From positions 1,164,338 to 1,228,337 of the forward strand of contig CAUJNA010000513.1 in assembly GCA_963377175.1 (NCBI GenBank): a DNA stretch of 64,000 bases, written 5' to 3'. The stretch is from Effrenium voratum (taxonomy: Eukaryota; Sar; Dinophyceae; Suessiales; Symbiodiniaceae). The position numbers and the translations under genes are program-made. Position 1 is the first letter of the stretch. Each line of letters starts with the position of its first letter. The notes under the pieces were generated by a model that saw only the letters and a list, made by a program, of their open reading frames with translations, had not been told where the DNA came from and did not search any database. Positions 7,998-17,849 of the stretch are shown here, one piece after another.

Positions 7998-8123
7998 GGG
8001 GGGGGCTGATGGTTTGCTTGCCTGGTCTGTTTATGATGTGACACAAGGCCTCGCATTCCCGGCAAAACATCTGAGTGCGGTCGTGAGAGCTTCCTGCCCC
8101 CGATAAGTCTCTGGGTACAAAAC
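7998..8123 (+). repeat. Split direct repeat B2, right end of element
   Basis: 126-bp exact copy of B1. Ends GGGTACAAAAC; the next base (C) differs from the internal copy (G), which marks the element border. Confidence 0.9.
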
Positions 8124-8169
8124 CCATAATTTCCTATAAGGGCTTAAAAAACTTCGAGCTCCCTCTCCC

Positions 8170-8735
8170 TGTAGGTGGCGCGGCCGGGTAGAGGCTTCGA
8201 CGCCGGGCAGGAACGTGGCGCGCTCGGTATCGAAGCCTCCACAGCAAGGAGCCCGAGTGTGAAGGTTCAGAGTTCGAGCTGGCCGTGGGCAAGGGCTCCG
8301 TGCGAACTTCAAGTTTCAGATCAACGACTTGGAGGGTTTCCTGCGCTGCTCTTCACGGACACCTGGTGCAGATCTTTGAGCTGCAGGTGCACGCCATGGC
8401 AGAGGCGAACCTAAGCGGCGCCACCCTTTTCGACGTGGCCGGCAAGTCCAAGGACGCCGAGAACTCTTGGCGGCGCGCTCCAAGGCCATTGAGGTGATGG
8501 GGCAGTCCTTCCGTGCCCGGGCAGCGGCACTTTCCGAGTGTGCTCGGCATCTCGGTGGCGCGGTGCCAGGAGCCTTTGCGGTAAAGCGGGCCATGCACCT
8601 TGCCACTTGTACTCCATGTCGCCGCCAGTGTTGCTGGGCGTGGCTCTCAGGGTTAGCCCCTGTCTGCTGGCCAGCGCCTGGAAGTTGTGGATCAAGTTGT
8701 AGTGGCCGCTGTGCAGGAGAAGCAGCACGGTGATC
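8170..8735 (+). pseudogene. GC-rich coding-like remnant, frame broken
   Basis: Starts with a GGTGGCGCGGCCGGGT module. Then pieces of protein-like sequence appear in changing frames: NFKFQINDLEGFLRC near 8305, VHAMAEANLSGATLFDVAG near 8390 and RSKAIEVMGQSFRARAAAL near 8475. Third-position GC is high and the pieces lie in order on the + strand. They are consistent with a decayed gene or small exons. No family recognised. Confidence 0.35.
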
Positions 8736-8830
8736 TAGTGTGTATGTTGATACAGGCACTATACTAATAGCATTTTGTAGCCTAAAACCGTGCAAAAAAA
8801 AACTCTCCTCATGGAGGGTTTTTTTAAGCA
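8736..8830 (+). repeat. CTAATAGCATTTTGT repeat copy and T-tailed hairpin
   Basis: CTAATAGCATTTTGTAGCC..AAACCGTGCAA matches a unit at 11,100-11,135. It is followed by AAAACTCTCC-TCAT-GGAGGGTTTTTTT (8787-8827), a 10-bp hairpin ending in seven T. The shape is that of a Rho-independent terminator, but in a eukaryote it is better read as a foldback repeat. Confidence 0.45.
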
Positions 8831-8949
8831 GCCTCAATGTCTCGTGCCAGCTGGTCGAAGCTGGGCGGAGGCAGGCTCCGACTGCCCGGAACTGGAGCTT
8901 GCCCGCGAGCCGTCGGCTGAGACTGGGGCAGGGTTACGGGGTTCAGGTC

Positions 8950-10774
8950 TCTCTCTTTACAAGCTCGCAAGCCGAGACGCCTCCATCTCGGGCCTGAAGG
9001 CGGACGCCAGCGCCCTGACCGCGTACGCCCTGCTGTCGGCCGTCAACACTTCCTCGGAGGTGGGCTCTAAGATAGCCACGGCAGCCCTGGATGCCGCCCT
9101 CGTCGGCAAGGCGGACGCCAGCGTGCTGGCCGCCCTGCTCTCCACGGTGGACGGGTTGAACACTCCGCTGGAGGTGGACACCAAGATAGCAAATGCCTTG
9201 CTGGGTCTCGCCACCGAGGCCTTTGTCGCAGCGCAGCTTGCCAGCCGTGACGCCAGCATCTCGGCGCTCCAGGGCGCCAAGGCCGACGCGACGCTGCTGG
9301 CCTCGTACGCCGCGCTCTCAGCCAGCGAGACCACGCTCCAGAGCGCCCTCGACGCAATCCTCGCGGAGCTCGCCGCCCTGCAGCTTTCCGGCAGCGGCGG
9401 AGTTGTTAACGCGCCGGCCTGGGCGGGCTTCACAACTTGGGAGCTTGTTCGCGGAAGCAACGTCGTTCGCAACCTGCATCTCGAGGCTCCTCTCTCTGCT
9501 GCTGGCCAACGGCGACGACACGCTGAGCATCACGGCCGACTGCTACTCCGTCGCAGCGGCGGACGCGGCCCTCGCGGCTGCGCTGCTGGCCTACTACACC
9601 TTGGCGCAAGTGGACGCGCTGTTGGTCGACTACCGGACGGGCGCTGCGCAGGACGCCGAGACGACCAGCGCCATCTCGGCTGCGCTGCTGGCCTACTACA
9701 CCTCGGCGCAAGTGGACGCCTGTTGGCCGACTACCGCGCGGCAAGCCTTCAGGACACACAGGCGCGCTGCTGGCCTACCGGACGGGCCCGGACCAGGACG
9801 TCTTCACGACCAACCAAATCACCTTGGCGTACCGCTCGGCCGCCGACCAGGACACGGCACGGCGTCGAGCAGCCGCCCTGCTCAGCTACTACACCGTCGC
9901 ACAGGTGGACGGCCTCCTATCCGGCAAGCTCGGAGTCACGGAGGCAGCCTCGGCCCTACAAATAGCCGTGCGGAGGGGCCGACGAGGTGGTGGCCGCCAT
10001 CGGCGAGCAGATCCTGGGCCCCACGGACGTCTCCCTGTTGAACTGGACGGTTCGCCCCAGCAGCGGCTGCAGCGTGGACACTGTGGGCGCAGCGAGCGTG
10101 GACGGCTACACCCTGACCCTGGCAGTGAACCCCTGGAACATCGTGCGCGCCTACAACTTGACGCCAGGCCGAGCTCCGCGCGGCCAACTTCGTGGCGCAC
10201 ATGTCCGAGGCCGACAACGTCTACGACCCCCTGTACGGCAGCTTCGTGGGGCACGGCCAAGATGTACTTCACCGCGCCTCCGAACGCTGCTGAACCGTGA
10301 CCAACACCTCAGACTTCTCGGACGATCTCTTCTTGGAGCAAGCTGCAGATTTCCAAAAACAGCGCGGCGTCCGACAGCGGCCCGGAGCTGCGCCTGCTGG
10401 GCAACCAGAGCGCACGGGTCTTCCTGGAGCTGGACGGCGGGGCGCACCAGTGCGAGCTCATCATGATCAACGACGAGGCGCTGGTGCAGACGAAGAGCCT
10501 CTCGACGCAGCTGTCCCTGACCACGAACCAGAGGAACCCCGGCTGCCTCGCGGGCGCCGACGAACGCGGCAAGGCGCTTCAACCCTCAGTACGGCGACGT
10601 GCAGCAGCTGGGCGCCGTGGACTCCATGACCGTCCGGAGCACGGAGGGCCGGGAGACCCTGCTAAAGCTGGCGCTGTGGCGCTGCAGGGCAGCGGCCCGA
10701 CTGACGAGACGGGGCAGGCCGGCGGCTGTGAGGCAGCTGGACGACTTCCTGGCGCCTCCGAGGGTTTTTTGAGG
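8950..10774 (+). pseudogene. Frameshifted gene with tail-fibre-like YxxAQVDALL repeats
   Basis: An Ala-rich repeat protein can be followed only by changing frame at least five times (near 9490, 9715, 9820, 9985, 10,180, 10,350 and 10,575). 8950-9410: LASRDASIS, KADAS, ALLS units. 9540-9930: three or more repeats of AALLAYYT-AQVDALL-DYR type, also typical of phage and bacterial tail-fibre or adhesin stalks. 9990-10,300: non-repetitive VDGYTLTLAVNPWNIV and VAHMSEADNVYDPLYGSF. 10,300-10,770: LRLLGNQSARVFLELDGG and FNPQYGDVQQLGAVD, stopping at 10,772-10,774. Codon third positions are nearly all G or C. Either a decayed multicopy gene or an error-rich assembly of a live one. Function unknown; a surface stalk is a guess. 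Confidence 0.5.
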
Positions 10775-11000
10775 CACTCTTCAGGCCTCCCTGCATCCAG
10801 GGAAGCTTGAGCAAACCCTTTTTTGCGCAAAAAAAAAGCTGGTTGTGCAGGTCTCGCTCTAGAGGAACCTTGCTCAGACCATTTCTTTTTGGTGCAAAAA
10901 AGGGCTGTCTTTGGAGGCACTCTTCGGGCCTCCTCGTTTTCGAGGAAGCTTGAAGCAAGCCTTTTTTGGGTTAGGGTTTGGGGTCCTCGGGAAACCAACG
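10765..11000 (+). repeat. Duplicated GAGGCACTCTTC-GGCCTCC unit
   Basis: GAGGCACTCTTCAGGCCTCC at about 10,771 recurs with one change at about 10,914. Each is followed by a GAAGCTTGA-GCAA-CC-TTTTTTG stretch. GGGTTAGGGTTTGGGG near 10,970 looks telomere-like but stands alone. Confidence 0.6.
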
Positions 11001-11062
11001 GGTTGGGCAAACCAGTATCAAACCAGCGGAGCCGTGGGCAAACCGTGCAAACCGTGCAAAAC

Positions 11063-11215
11063 GAGCTATTAGTCTAGGGTGTATCTTCATATACGGCCTA
11101 GGCTAATAGCATTTTGTGGCGCAAAACCGTGCAAGAGCTATTCCTCTAGGCCGTACATACATGTACACCCTAGAGTAATAGCTTTTTGCAGCGCAAAGCC
11201 GCGCAAAAGCTGTTA
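11063..11215. repeat. Two adjacent foldbacks of an AGCTATT-CTAGG family
   Basis: Two imperfect hairpins with about 20-bp arms, GAGCTATTAGTCTAGGGTGTA against ATACGGCCTAGGCTAATAGC (11,063-11,110) and its near-mirror copy (11,134-11,182). Each is followed by TTTTG-GCGCAAA-CCG-GCAA. A third partial copy lies at 8736-8785. Probably a short non-autonomous element. Confidence 0.65.
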
Positions 11216-11235
11216 GCCCTGGGTTAGCGTTACCT

Positions 11236-11357
11236 AAGTGCCCGCTCGGCACTGTGCCCGCTCGGCGCGTCCTACAAGTGCCCGCTCGGCACTGTCTCCT
11301 ACGGTGCCCGCTCGGCACTGTGCCCGCTCGGCACGTTAGCTAAGTGCCCGCTCCGCT
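11236..11357 (+). repeat. Array of AGTGCCCGCTCGGCACT mini-hairpins
   Basis: Six near-identical units plus one partial. Each unit is itself a perfect 5-6 bp stem (GTGCC/GGCAC) with the loop CGCTC, and units are separated by 1-12 bases. As RNA this would form a row of identical hairpins. Confidence 0.8.
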
Positions 11358-11375
11358 TCCACGCGGGGGCTGAAC

Positions 11376-11512
11376 CACATGTCATGCAATCCACATGCAA
11401 AACCGTGCAAAAAACAAGCTGTTCCACATGTCAAAATCATGTCATGCAAAAAGCCGCACCGTGCAAAATCCATGCAAAAACCATGTCAAAAACCATGCAA
11501 AATCGTGCGAAA
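11376..11512 (+). repeat. Degenerate CATGCAAAA/CCGTGCAAAA repeats
   Basis: About twelve copies of a 9-14 bp CATGCAAAA, CATGTCAAAA or CCGTGCAAAA word. The same word recurs at 11,030-11,060 and 13,361-13,388. Confidence 0.6.
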
Positions 11513-11554
11513 CAAGTCCCCGTCCCGGAGTGCCAAGCCGCCGAACCCTCACAG

Positions 11555-11875
11555 GCTATACGTCCTATATGTGCTATATGGCTCTTACAAGGCAAGCCGT
11601 GGAACCCTCGCAGTCTCCGGGCCCCTTGCTATACGTCCTATATGTGCTATATGGCTCTTACACGCCAACCAGCAGAGCTGTATACTACACACATAGCATC
11701 TCAACATGTACCAAATGTGCGTTGTGCAGCACATATAGTGTATTTTAACGCGCGTCTCGATAACATATAGTACATATAGGACATATAGCAAGGAGCCCGG
11801 AGAGTGTGGGGGTTCAGCGGGTTGGTGTGTAAGAGCCATACAGTACATATAGGACGTATAGCAAGGAGCTGGGGT
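11555..11875. repeat. Foldback element with GCTATACGTCCTATATGT ends and an inner direct repeat
   Basis: A 35-bp unit is repeated directly at 11,555-11,589 and 11,628-11,662. The segment 11,621-11,680 is then repeated in inverted form at 11,811-11,875, including CTCTTACACGCCAACC against GGTTGGTGTGTAAGAG. The roughly 130-bp spacer holds further ACATATAG palindromic words. Probably a MITE-like foldback. A piece of the same arm (CCTAACACGCCAACCCGCT) occurs at 13,953. Confidence 0.7.
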
Positions 11876-11889
11876 TCGGCGGTTTGGCG

Positions 11890-12085
11890 CGGGCCAGGCA
11901 GGTGGCGCGGCCGGGCGGCCGGGTGGAGGCTTCTATGCCAGGCAGGTGGCGCGGCAGGGTGAAGCTTCTATGCCGGGCAGGTGGCGCGGCCGGGTGAAGC
12001 TTCTATGCCGGGCAGGTGGCGCGGCAGCGGACGCGGCAGGGTGAAGCTTCTATGCCGGGCAGGTGGCGCGGCCGGGTGGCCTTGC
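11890..12085 (+). repeat. Tandem array of about 35-bp GCTTCTATGCCGGGCAGG units
   Basis: Five units of TTCTATGCCGGGCAGG followed by TGGCGCGGC and GGGTGAAG, with small insertions. This is the long form of the module seen at 2590, 2697 and 8174. Confidence 0.8.
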
Positions 12086-12090
12086 CATTC

Positions 12091-12171
12091 TTGAGGCAAT
12101 ATTGAATCTATATTGAATCAATATTGAATCAATATTGAATCATCTTGAGTCAACAATGGATCAATATTGAC
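12091..12171 (+). repeat. 11-bp AATATTGAATC tandem repeats
   Basis: Five units, degenerating to the right (GAGTCAACAATGGATC). Two related words (AATATTGAGTC, AATATTGGTTC) stand at 14,140-14,163. Confidence 0.8.
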
Positions 12172-12218
12172 AAGTCCACCACCTCTCTCTTTAGAGGGAG
12201 CTCAAGAGCACACTTGCG

Positions 12219-12427
12219 CTTCTTTGCAGAGCACACTTCTTTGCAGAGCACGCTTCTTTGCAGAGCACACTTCTTTGCAGAGCACACTTCTTTGCAGAGC
12301 ACGCTTCTTTGCAGAGCACTCTTCTTTGCAGAGCGCACTTCTTTGCAGAGCACACTTGCGCTTCTTTGCAGAGCACACTTCTTTGCAGAGCACACTTAAT
12401 TGCAGAGCACACTTCTTTGCAGACCAG
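12219..12427 (+). repeat. 17-bp tandem repeat CTTCTTTGCAGAGCACA
   Basis: About twelve units with rare single-base changes and one shortened spacing (TTGCGCTTC). Units are contiguous without spacers, so this is a minisatellite and not a CRISPR. All frames are open, giving spurious Ser/Leu/Cys-rich ORFs on both strands. Confidence 0.9.
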
Positions 12428-12494
12428 GCTTCTGGGATATGGACAAACATCAAGGACGACATCTGTTTTAATGTCCATAAGGTGGACATTAAAT

Positions 12495-12986
12495 CTCTCT
12501 CTTTAGAGGGGGTTTCCCAAATGATTCTATTCTACCTGACAGGCTCCTGGCACTCGTCCGTCCAGGAAACGACCTCGTCCTGCGAAGGATTCGAAACCTA
12601 AAACGCTGCGTGCAGGCGTGTGGCTGCAACATAACGACCCCTAGATATGCGCCGCAATTTGGCTCCAGGTTGCATTTCAAGCGAGGTCAAGCTTTGCCAA
12701 AGGAAACCCCTTTTCCCTTTTTTTCGGGACCTTTTTTTTTGGGACCCCTTTTTTTCTGTTTTTTTTTGTTTTTTTCTTAGCCCTGCAAAGGTTGCCTCGC
12801 TTGAAATGCAACCTGGAGCCAAATTGCAAGCATATCTAGGGGTCGTTATGTTGCAGCCACACGCCTGCACGCAGCGTTTTAGGTTTCGAATCCTTCGCAG
12901 GACGAGGTCGTTTCCTGGACGGACGAGTGCCAGGAGCCTGTCAGGTAGAAAAGAATCCATTTGGGAAACCTTCCTAAAGAGAGAGC
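12495..12986. mobile_element. Foldback element with about 204-bp inverted arms
   Basis: Left arm 12,495-12,698 and right arm 12,783-12,986 are nearly perfect reverse complements. They share TCTCTCTCTTTAG at the outer ends, ACGACCTCGTCCTGCGAAGG in the middle and GGTTGCATTTCAAGCGAGG at the inner ends. The 84-bp spacer is a run of T and C tracts. No ORF. A transcript would be a 200-bp double-stranded hairpin, a possible small-RNA source. The end word CTCTCTCTTTAGAGGG also occurs alone at 12,183. Confidence 0.85.
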
Positions 12987-13258
12987 TGCGCCGCTGCTAT
13001 TTGAGACGGGTCCCGTCTTCCTGCGCTCCCTGCTGCGCTTGGTGGGGCGCAAGGTGGAAAGGCGCTTAGGCGCCTCCTGCCGGGCGCGCTGCGAGGGCCT
13101 GTCCTTTGTGCGGCAGCAGCGGCCACTGCCCCTGAGCAGCGTGCGGCGTCTGCATGCCACCGTGGTCGTGCGGCGCCAGGACGCGATGGGCTATCTGGCG
13201 CTCTCTGACCTGCCGGCGCCCTGGCAGACCTGCCAACCCTCCCTACACGGACCGTGAG
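12987..13258 (+). pseudogene. Coding-like Arg/Leu-rich segment, unknown
   Basis: An open frame reads TGPVFLRSLLRLVGRKVERR and then RCEGLSFVRQQRPLPLSSV with strong third-position GC. It is cut on the left by the foldback and has no start of its own. May be an exon of a gene interrupted by the foldback. No family recognised. Confidence 0.3.
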
Positions 13259-13330
13259 CGACCGCTGGGCGACCTCTGGGAGTTGCCCCACGGAAAACCT
13301 TTGGAAAACCTACGGTGCCTCGAATCCCGG

Positions 13331-13738
13331 CGATGACAAAACGATGACATCGATGCACACCGAAAAACCGTGCAAAATCCTGCAAAACCGGCTGTCACAG
13401 AAACGATGACACCTGTCACAGAAACGATGACAGGCTCTGGCAGGCTGCCAGCTGGCACCCCAAAGTCGGCGAGCCCGCTCTCTGCGTGGCCTGGGGCTGG
13501 ATTCCCGGCGATTTTCGTTTTGACATCGCCGGGATTCGAGCCCCAGAAGCCTGCAAATCGCAGAGCCGGGCTTGCCCACTGAGCCAAGGGCGCTTTTGGG
13601 TGCTTTTGGGTGCCAGGGACAGCGTGCCGAGCTTGTCATCGTTTCTGTGACAGATGTCATCGTTTCTGTGACAGCCGGTTTTGCAGGGCTTCGCACGGTT
13701 TTTCGGTGTGCATCGATGTCATCGTTTTGACATCGATG
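13331..13738. mobile_element. Head-to-head palindrome built from a tRNA-like SINE
   Basis: The outer arms (13,331-13,435 and 13,631-13,738) are inverted copies containing ATCGATGCACACCGAAAAAC and CTGTCACAGAAACGATGACA. The inner part is again inverted around base 13,518 (GATTCCCGGCGAT / ATCGCCGGGATTC). Each half carries the 3' part of a tRNA-related sequence; the right half keeps both promoter boxes. This looks like two SINE copies joined head to head. The left half has lost about 40 bp. Confidence 0.7.
13528..13589 (-). repeat. tRNA-derived SINE head (minus strand)
   Basis: Read on the minus strand: CCTTGGCTCAGTGGGC (A-box-like, TGGCTCAGTGG), then a CTGCGATTTGCAG arm, then GGGGCTCGAATCCCGGC (B-box-like). 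Spacing fits a tRNA, but the anticodon arm has no proper U33 loop and no acceptor stem is formed. It is therefore a SINE head and not a working tRNA gene. Confidence 0.6.
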
Positions 13739-13785
13739 ACAAGCTCGGCAGGCTGCCCCTGACCCCAAAAAGCACCCAAAGGCTC

Positions 13786-13832
13786 CCTTGGCTCAGTGGA
13801 CCTCTGCGATTTGCAGGGTTCTGGGGCTCCAG
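13786..13832 (+). repeat. Second tRNA-like SINE copy (plus strand)
   Basis: CCTTGGCTCAGTGGAC, CTCTGCGATTTGCAGGG and TCTGGGGCTCC match the copy at 13,528-13,589 on the other strand, truncated inside the B box. A further fragment (GGCTCTGCAGGCTTCCAGGG) lies at 14,107. Confidence 0.6.
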
Positions 13833-13973
13833 AGAGAAATTGCATGTTGACTCGAACGGCCGCGCTGATGAGCCGCAGCTTCTGGGAGCAGTGGTAAGGA
13901 ACATCGGCTTATAGTAACCTAAAAAAAGTGTGTTTTTGGCGAAAATCAGGGTCCTAACACGCCAACCCGCTGA

Positions 13974-14285
13974 ACTTGTCATCGCTTGTCATCGCTTGTC
14001 ATCGGGGCCTTTTTGGTGGAAAAAGTGCGCAAAAACTGCGAATTTTCGGAGTTGTGAAACCTCGTTCTTTTCGGTCAGAAAACCACGTTCTTTTCGGTCA
14101 GAAAACGGCTCTGCAGGCTTCCAGGGCTCGAAATCACGGCAATATTGAGTCAATATTGGTTCATTAATGGGCAAGAAGCAAGCCGGGGCCACAGCAGCCT
14201 GCCGAGCTTGACGACAGCCTGCCGAGCTTGTCACCACTTGTCATCACTTGTCATCATTTGTCATCACTTGTCATCAGATGTCCTC
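13974..14285 (+). repeat. TTGTCATC(A/G)C tandem repeats in two clusters
   Basis: Three units at 13,976-14,006 and five units at 14,228-14,280, 10 bp each. The related CCGAGCTTGTCATCGTTTCTGTG word occurs in the palindrome arms at 13,631. Between the clusters lies GTTCTTTTCGGTCAGAAAAC, itself duplicated (14,064 and 14,088). Confidence 0.7.
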
Positions 14286-14289
14286 GCCG

Positions 14290-16310
14290 GGATTCCTGCT
14301 GGCGGCTTCGCAACAAGCACGAGTTGGTAGCGGTCATTGAAGAACTGAGCGCCCTGCTGCCCAAGGATAAAGTGTGTCAGCTCCACCACCACGGCTCTTT
14401 TTGCGCACTACCCAGGAACAAAATGTTCTTCAAGCGTCGAAGAGCGCTTTGCGCTTGAGAAAAACGCTCATGATGGGAGCGGCTCTGGGGGGCCAGAAGA
14501 TAAGCGCAAGATTGCCTGCCACAGGTAAGAATGACGACTTAGACGCAAGAACAACTTGCTGCTTTAACATCTTCTTGACTTTGCTTACGAAGCTGCGCCG
14601 AAAGATTGTTTTGGGAAGTGTGGTGTTGGCTGAGCTGATTAAGCAGAGAGGCAAGAACTATGTGTAGGAGCGAACCCAATTTGGACGTGGGAACGCCTTC
14701 CAGAGTGGACCCCAAGGCATTGGTTCGCATGCCTAGGAGTCGAGATAGTGCAGACACATCTGGTTCTGTCCGTCTGTGTGCTAGTGCCGCCCAGTCCCAA
14801 CTGTCAGTGTTGGAATCTTGCAGGACACGACGCTTGAACTTGCACCCTTTGGAAAAATCGCTGCGTATAACACTGCCAGCAAAGTAGGAACGCAAAGGGT
14901 GAATTGTTGCCCTGCTAAGAGGGCATGAGAGGTAGGCACTGCTGCGCCCCTTCATGGTGGGCGTCCTACGCTGCGGCAAGATGCTGCCCAGCTTTGCTGG
15001 TGCGCTGTGGTCATTTTCCTGAGCAGTTGTTGGTTGGTTTGATGGTTTCACCCCGCGCGTCCAATTCTTTACGAGCCGTTGAATTTACACTCTTTGACTG
15101 CTGTGGCTGCTTACTTGGATCGGGAGCATTTGGCAAGGCTGCTTTCGGATGCTGGTACTTCACGGGTCTTCTGACGTTCGGGTCCTTGTCGTCCAACTCT
15201 GACAACTCTCTGTGGCTTCTATCTATCTCCGGATGGGGTTGCGGCAGACGTCCGAAAGCGTGTGAGTGAGAAGGAAGTCTGGTGCGGTCCTGTTGCAGGT
15301 AGGGCCTACTGCTGGCCTTTGGCTCCGCGTCCTCCGGACTGCGGGCTTTTTAGGGAATTTGTCCGCTTCCTGCAAACCTTTTTTTGAAGCTGTGATTCTC
15401 TCTTTAGTCGACCGGCGATATGCTGAAGGCGGCACGGGGAAAAAACAACAAAGTGTGGCTCGATCTGGGAAACGCAAATGAGTCAATAAAATCCAACAAA
15501 CTGCTCAAAACGGCGCAATGTCCACAAACTTTACCCCAAAAGCCCAGGCGAGGCAAGGCGCCAAAGAAACGCAAACAGGAAGCCAACGCAATGCGGAGCA
15601 AACAGGAAGGCATTGAAATGCACAAAGCCAACAGCCAATCTGAAAGAACACCCCTTTCCCTGTGCTGCAATTTCATTTTGCACTTGCTTTGTGCATTATT
15701 TTAAACGCAACGACTTGACTGCACGCATCGCGCCATGGTTGCAAACAAAACCCTGAGTTGTTCCCTAACCTCCAATCCCTTGCGCTGAACTTGCAAAAAC
15801 ACACAGGATTTGCGCATTTTGCGCGTACGCATTTTAATGTCTGCCTACTAACTTAGGCACGCTTTCTGCACGTCCATTCCCTTTGCAACCAAAGTGCTGA
15901 ACCCAATACATCTCTTAAAAATGGGAAGTCTCTTTCCAACCTGCCTTGCTGATGAGCTGTTCACCACTTCATTCTTGTATGAAGACAGAAAGTCGCCGCG
16001 CAAAATGATGGGTCCAGCCCTTTTGTCCCATAAGCTCGTGGGCTGTGTCATCGTTGGACAGACTGGGTTCAAAAACAACACGTGCTTGTGAGCCATGTTG
16101 TGGCCTGAATTACTTCTGTGCAACATTAAAAGTGTCGCGTGAAAACTTTGCGTGCTTGTGTGCCGCGAGGCAAGTGTGAGAACGCGGAACGCGAGTGTGG
16201 AGCATCGGTGGACTCAAAACCACATCCGGACGACGGGTTGAGATGTGGAAGACGCAAGCAGCAAGGTTTTCTGTGTTGATAACAGCTTTTGACAGGGGAG
16301 AGATGGTTAG
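14290..16310. other. Two kb with only weak ORFs
   Basis: Moderate GC and no recognisable domain. The longest frame is 14,539-15,051 on the minus strand (170 aa, with SALSRLLGMRTNALGSTLEG). A + strand frame at 14,660-14,887 covers part of it. At 15,420-15,704 a Lys-rich 94-aa + frame is present. None has a family match I recognise, and codon bias does not clearly favour a strand. Confidence 0.4.
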
Positions 16311-16314
16311 ACAA

Positions 16315-16500
16315 AAGAAACCGGTCGGTAGATAGGTAGACAGCTAGGTGTGGGTGGGTAGATAGAGGCAGGTAGATAGTAGTTAGATAGGTGGATAGAT
16401 AGGTAGGTGGACAGATCGAACGATGCGCAGCATGATCGTTCGATCGATCGATCGATAGATAGCTAGCTAGATAGACAGCAAGAGTTGAGGTAGACAGATT
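16315..16500 (+). repeat. Degenerate GATA/GGTAGATAG repeats
   Basis: GTAGATAG, GGTAGGTGG and GATCGATCGATCGATAGATAG words make up most of this stretch, leading into the polypurine tract. Confidence 0.8.
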
Positions 16501-16625
16501 GGAACAGAGATGAATGAATAGTTAGACAGTAGACAGTTAGTTAGACGCATAGATAAAGCAGATAAACAAACTGTAAAAGGAACAACGGAAGGAAGAAAGT
16601 AAGAAGGAAATAAAGAAGAACATAA

Positions 16626-17690
<1,065 letters not shown>

Positions 17691-17849
17691 CAAGAAGCGA
17701 AGAAGCAAAGAAACAGACAAAGAAACAAAGCAACAACGAAAGAACGCAATCACCAAAACGAAGGAACGAGAAAAACAAAACGATTCAAAGAAAGAACGAC
17801 GGAAGAACGAACGACCGAAACAAATCAATCAACGAAGAAACAAGGAAAG

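Larger units (their letters stand above)
2894..8123 (+). mobile_element. Retrotransposon with split direct repeats (A1-gag-pol-B1-A2-B2)
   Basis: A 5.23-kb element bounded on the left by repeat A1 (2894-3023) and on the right by B2 (7998-8123). Internal copies B1 (7627-7752) and A2 (7752-7881) abut each other. Joining the right end (B2) to the left end (A1) in a circle would recreate the internal B1-A2 junction exactly. This is the logic of split direct repeats in Ngaro/PAT-type tyrosine-recombinase retrotransposons, which integrate through circular DNA. The body encodes gag and a methyltransferase-like/RT/RNase H pol. A tyrosine recombinase ORF, expected in such elements, is not seen, so it may have been lost or act in trans. 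Damage: one frameshift in RNase H and a TGA between gag and pol. Confidence 0.8.

Noticed and set aside
8787..8827. Rho-independent terminator
   Set aside because: The hairpin plus T-run has the right shape, but nothing bacterial surrounds it and no gene ends there.
8316..8837. 173-aa minus-strand ORF
   Set aside because: The opposite strand carries ordered protein-like pieces; GC-rich DNA leaves antisense frames open by chance.
10965..10985. Telomere repeat GGGTTAGGGTTTGGGG
   Set aside because: A single degenerate occurrence inside an unrelated repeat; no array.
12150..12500. CRISPR-like array of 17-bp repeats
   Set aside because: Units are contiguous with no unique spacers, and the context is eukaryotic; it is a minisatellite.
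13528..13589. Functional tRNA gene
   Set aside because: A and B boxes are present, but the acceptor stem and a normal anticodon loop are missing; a SINE head explains it.
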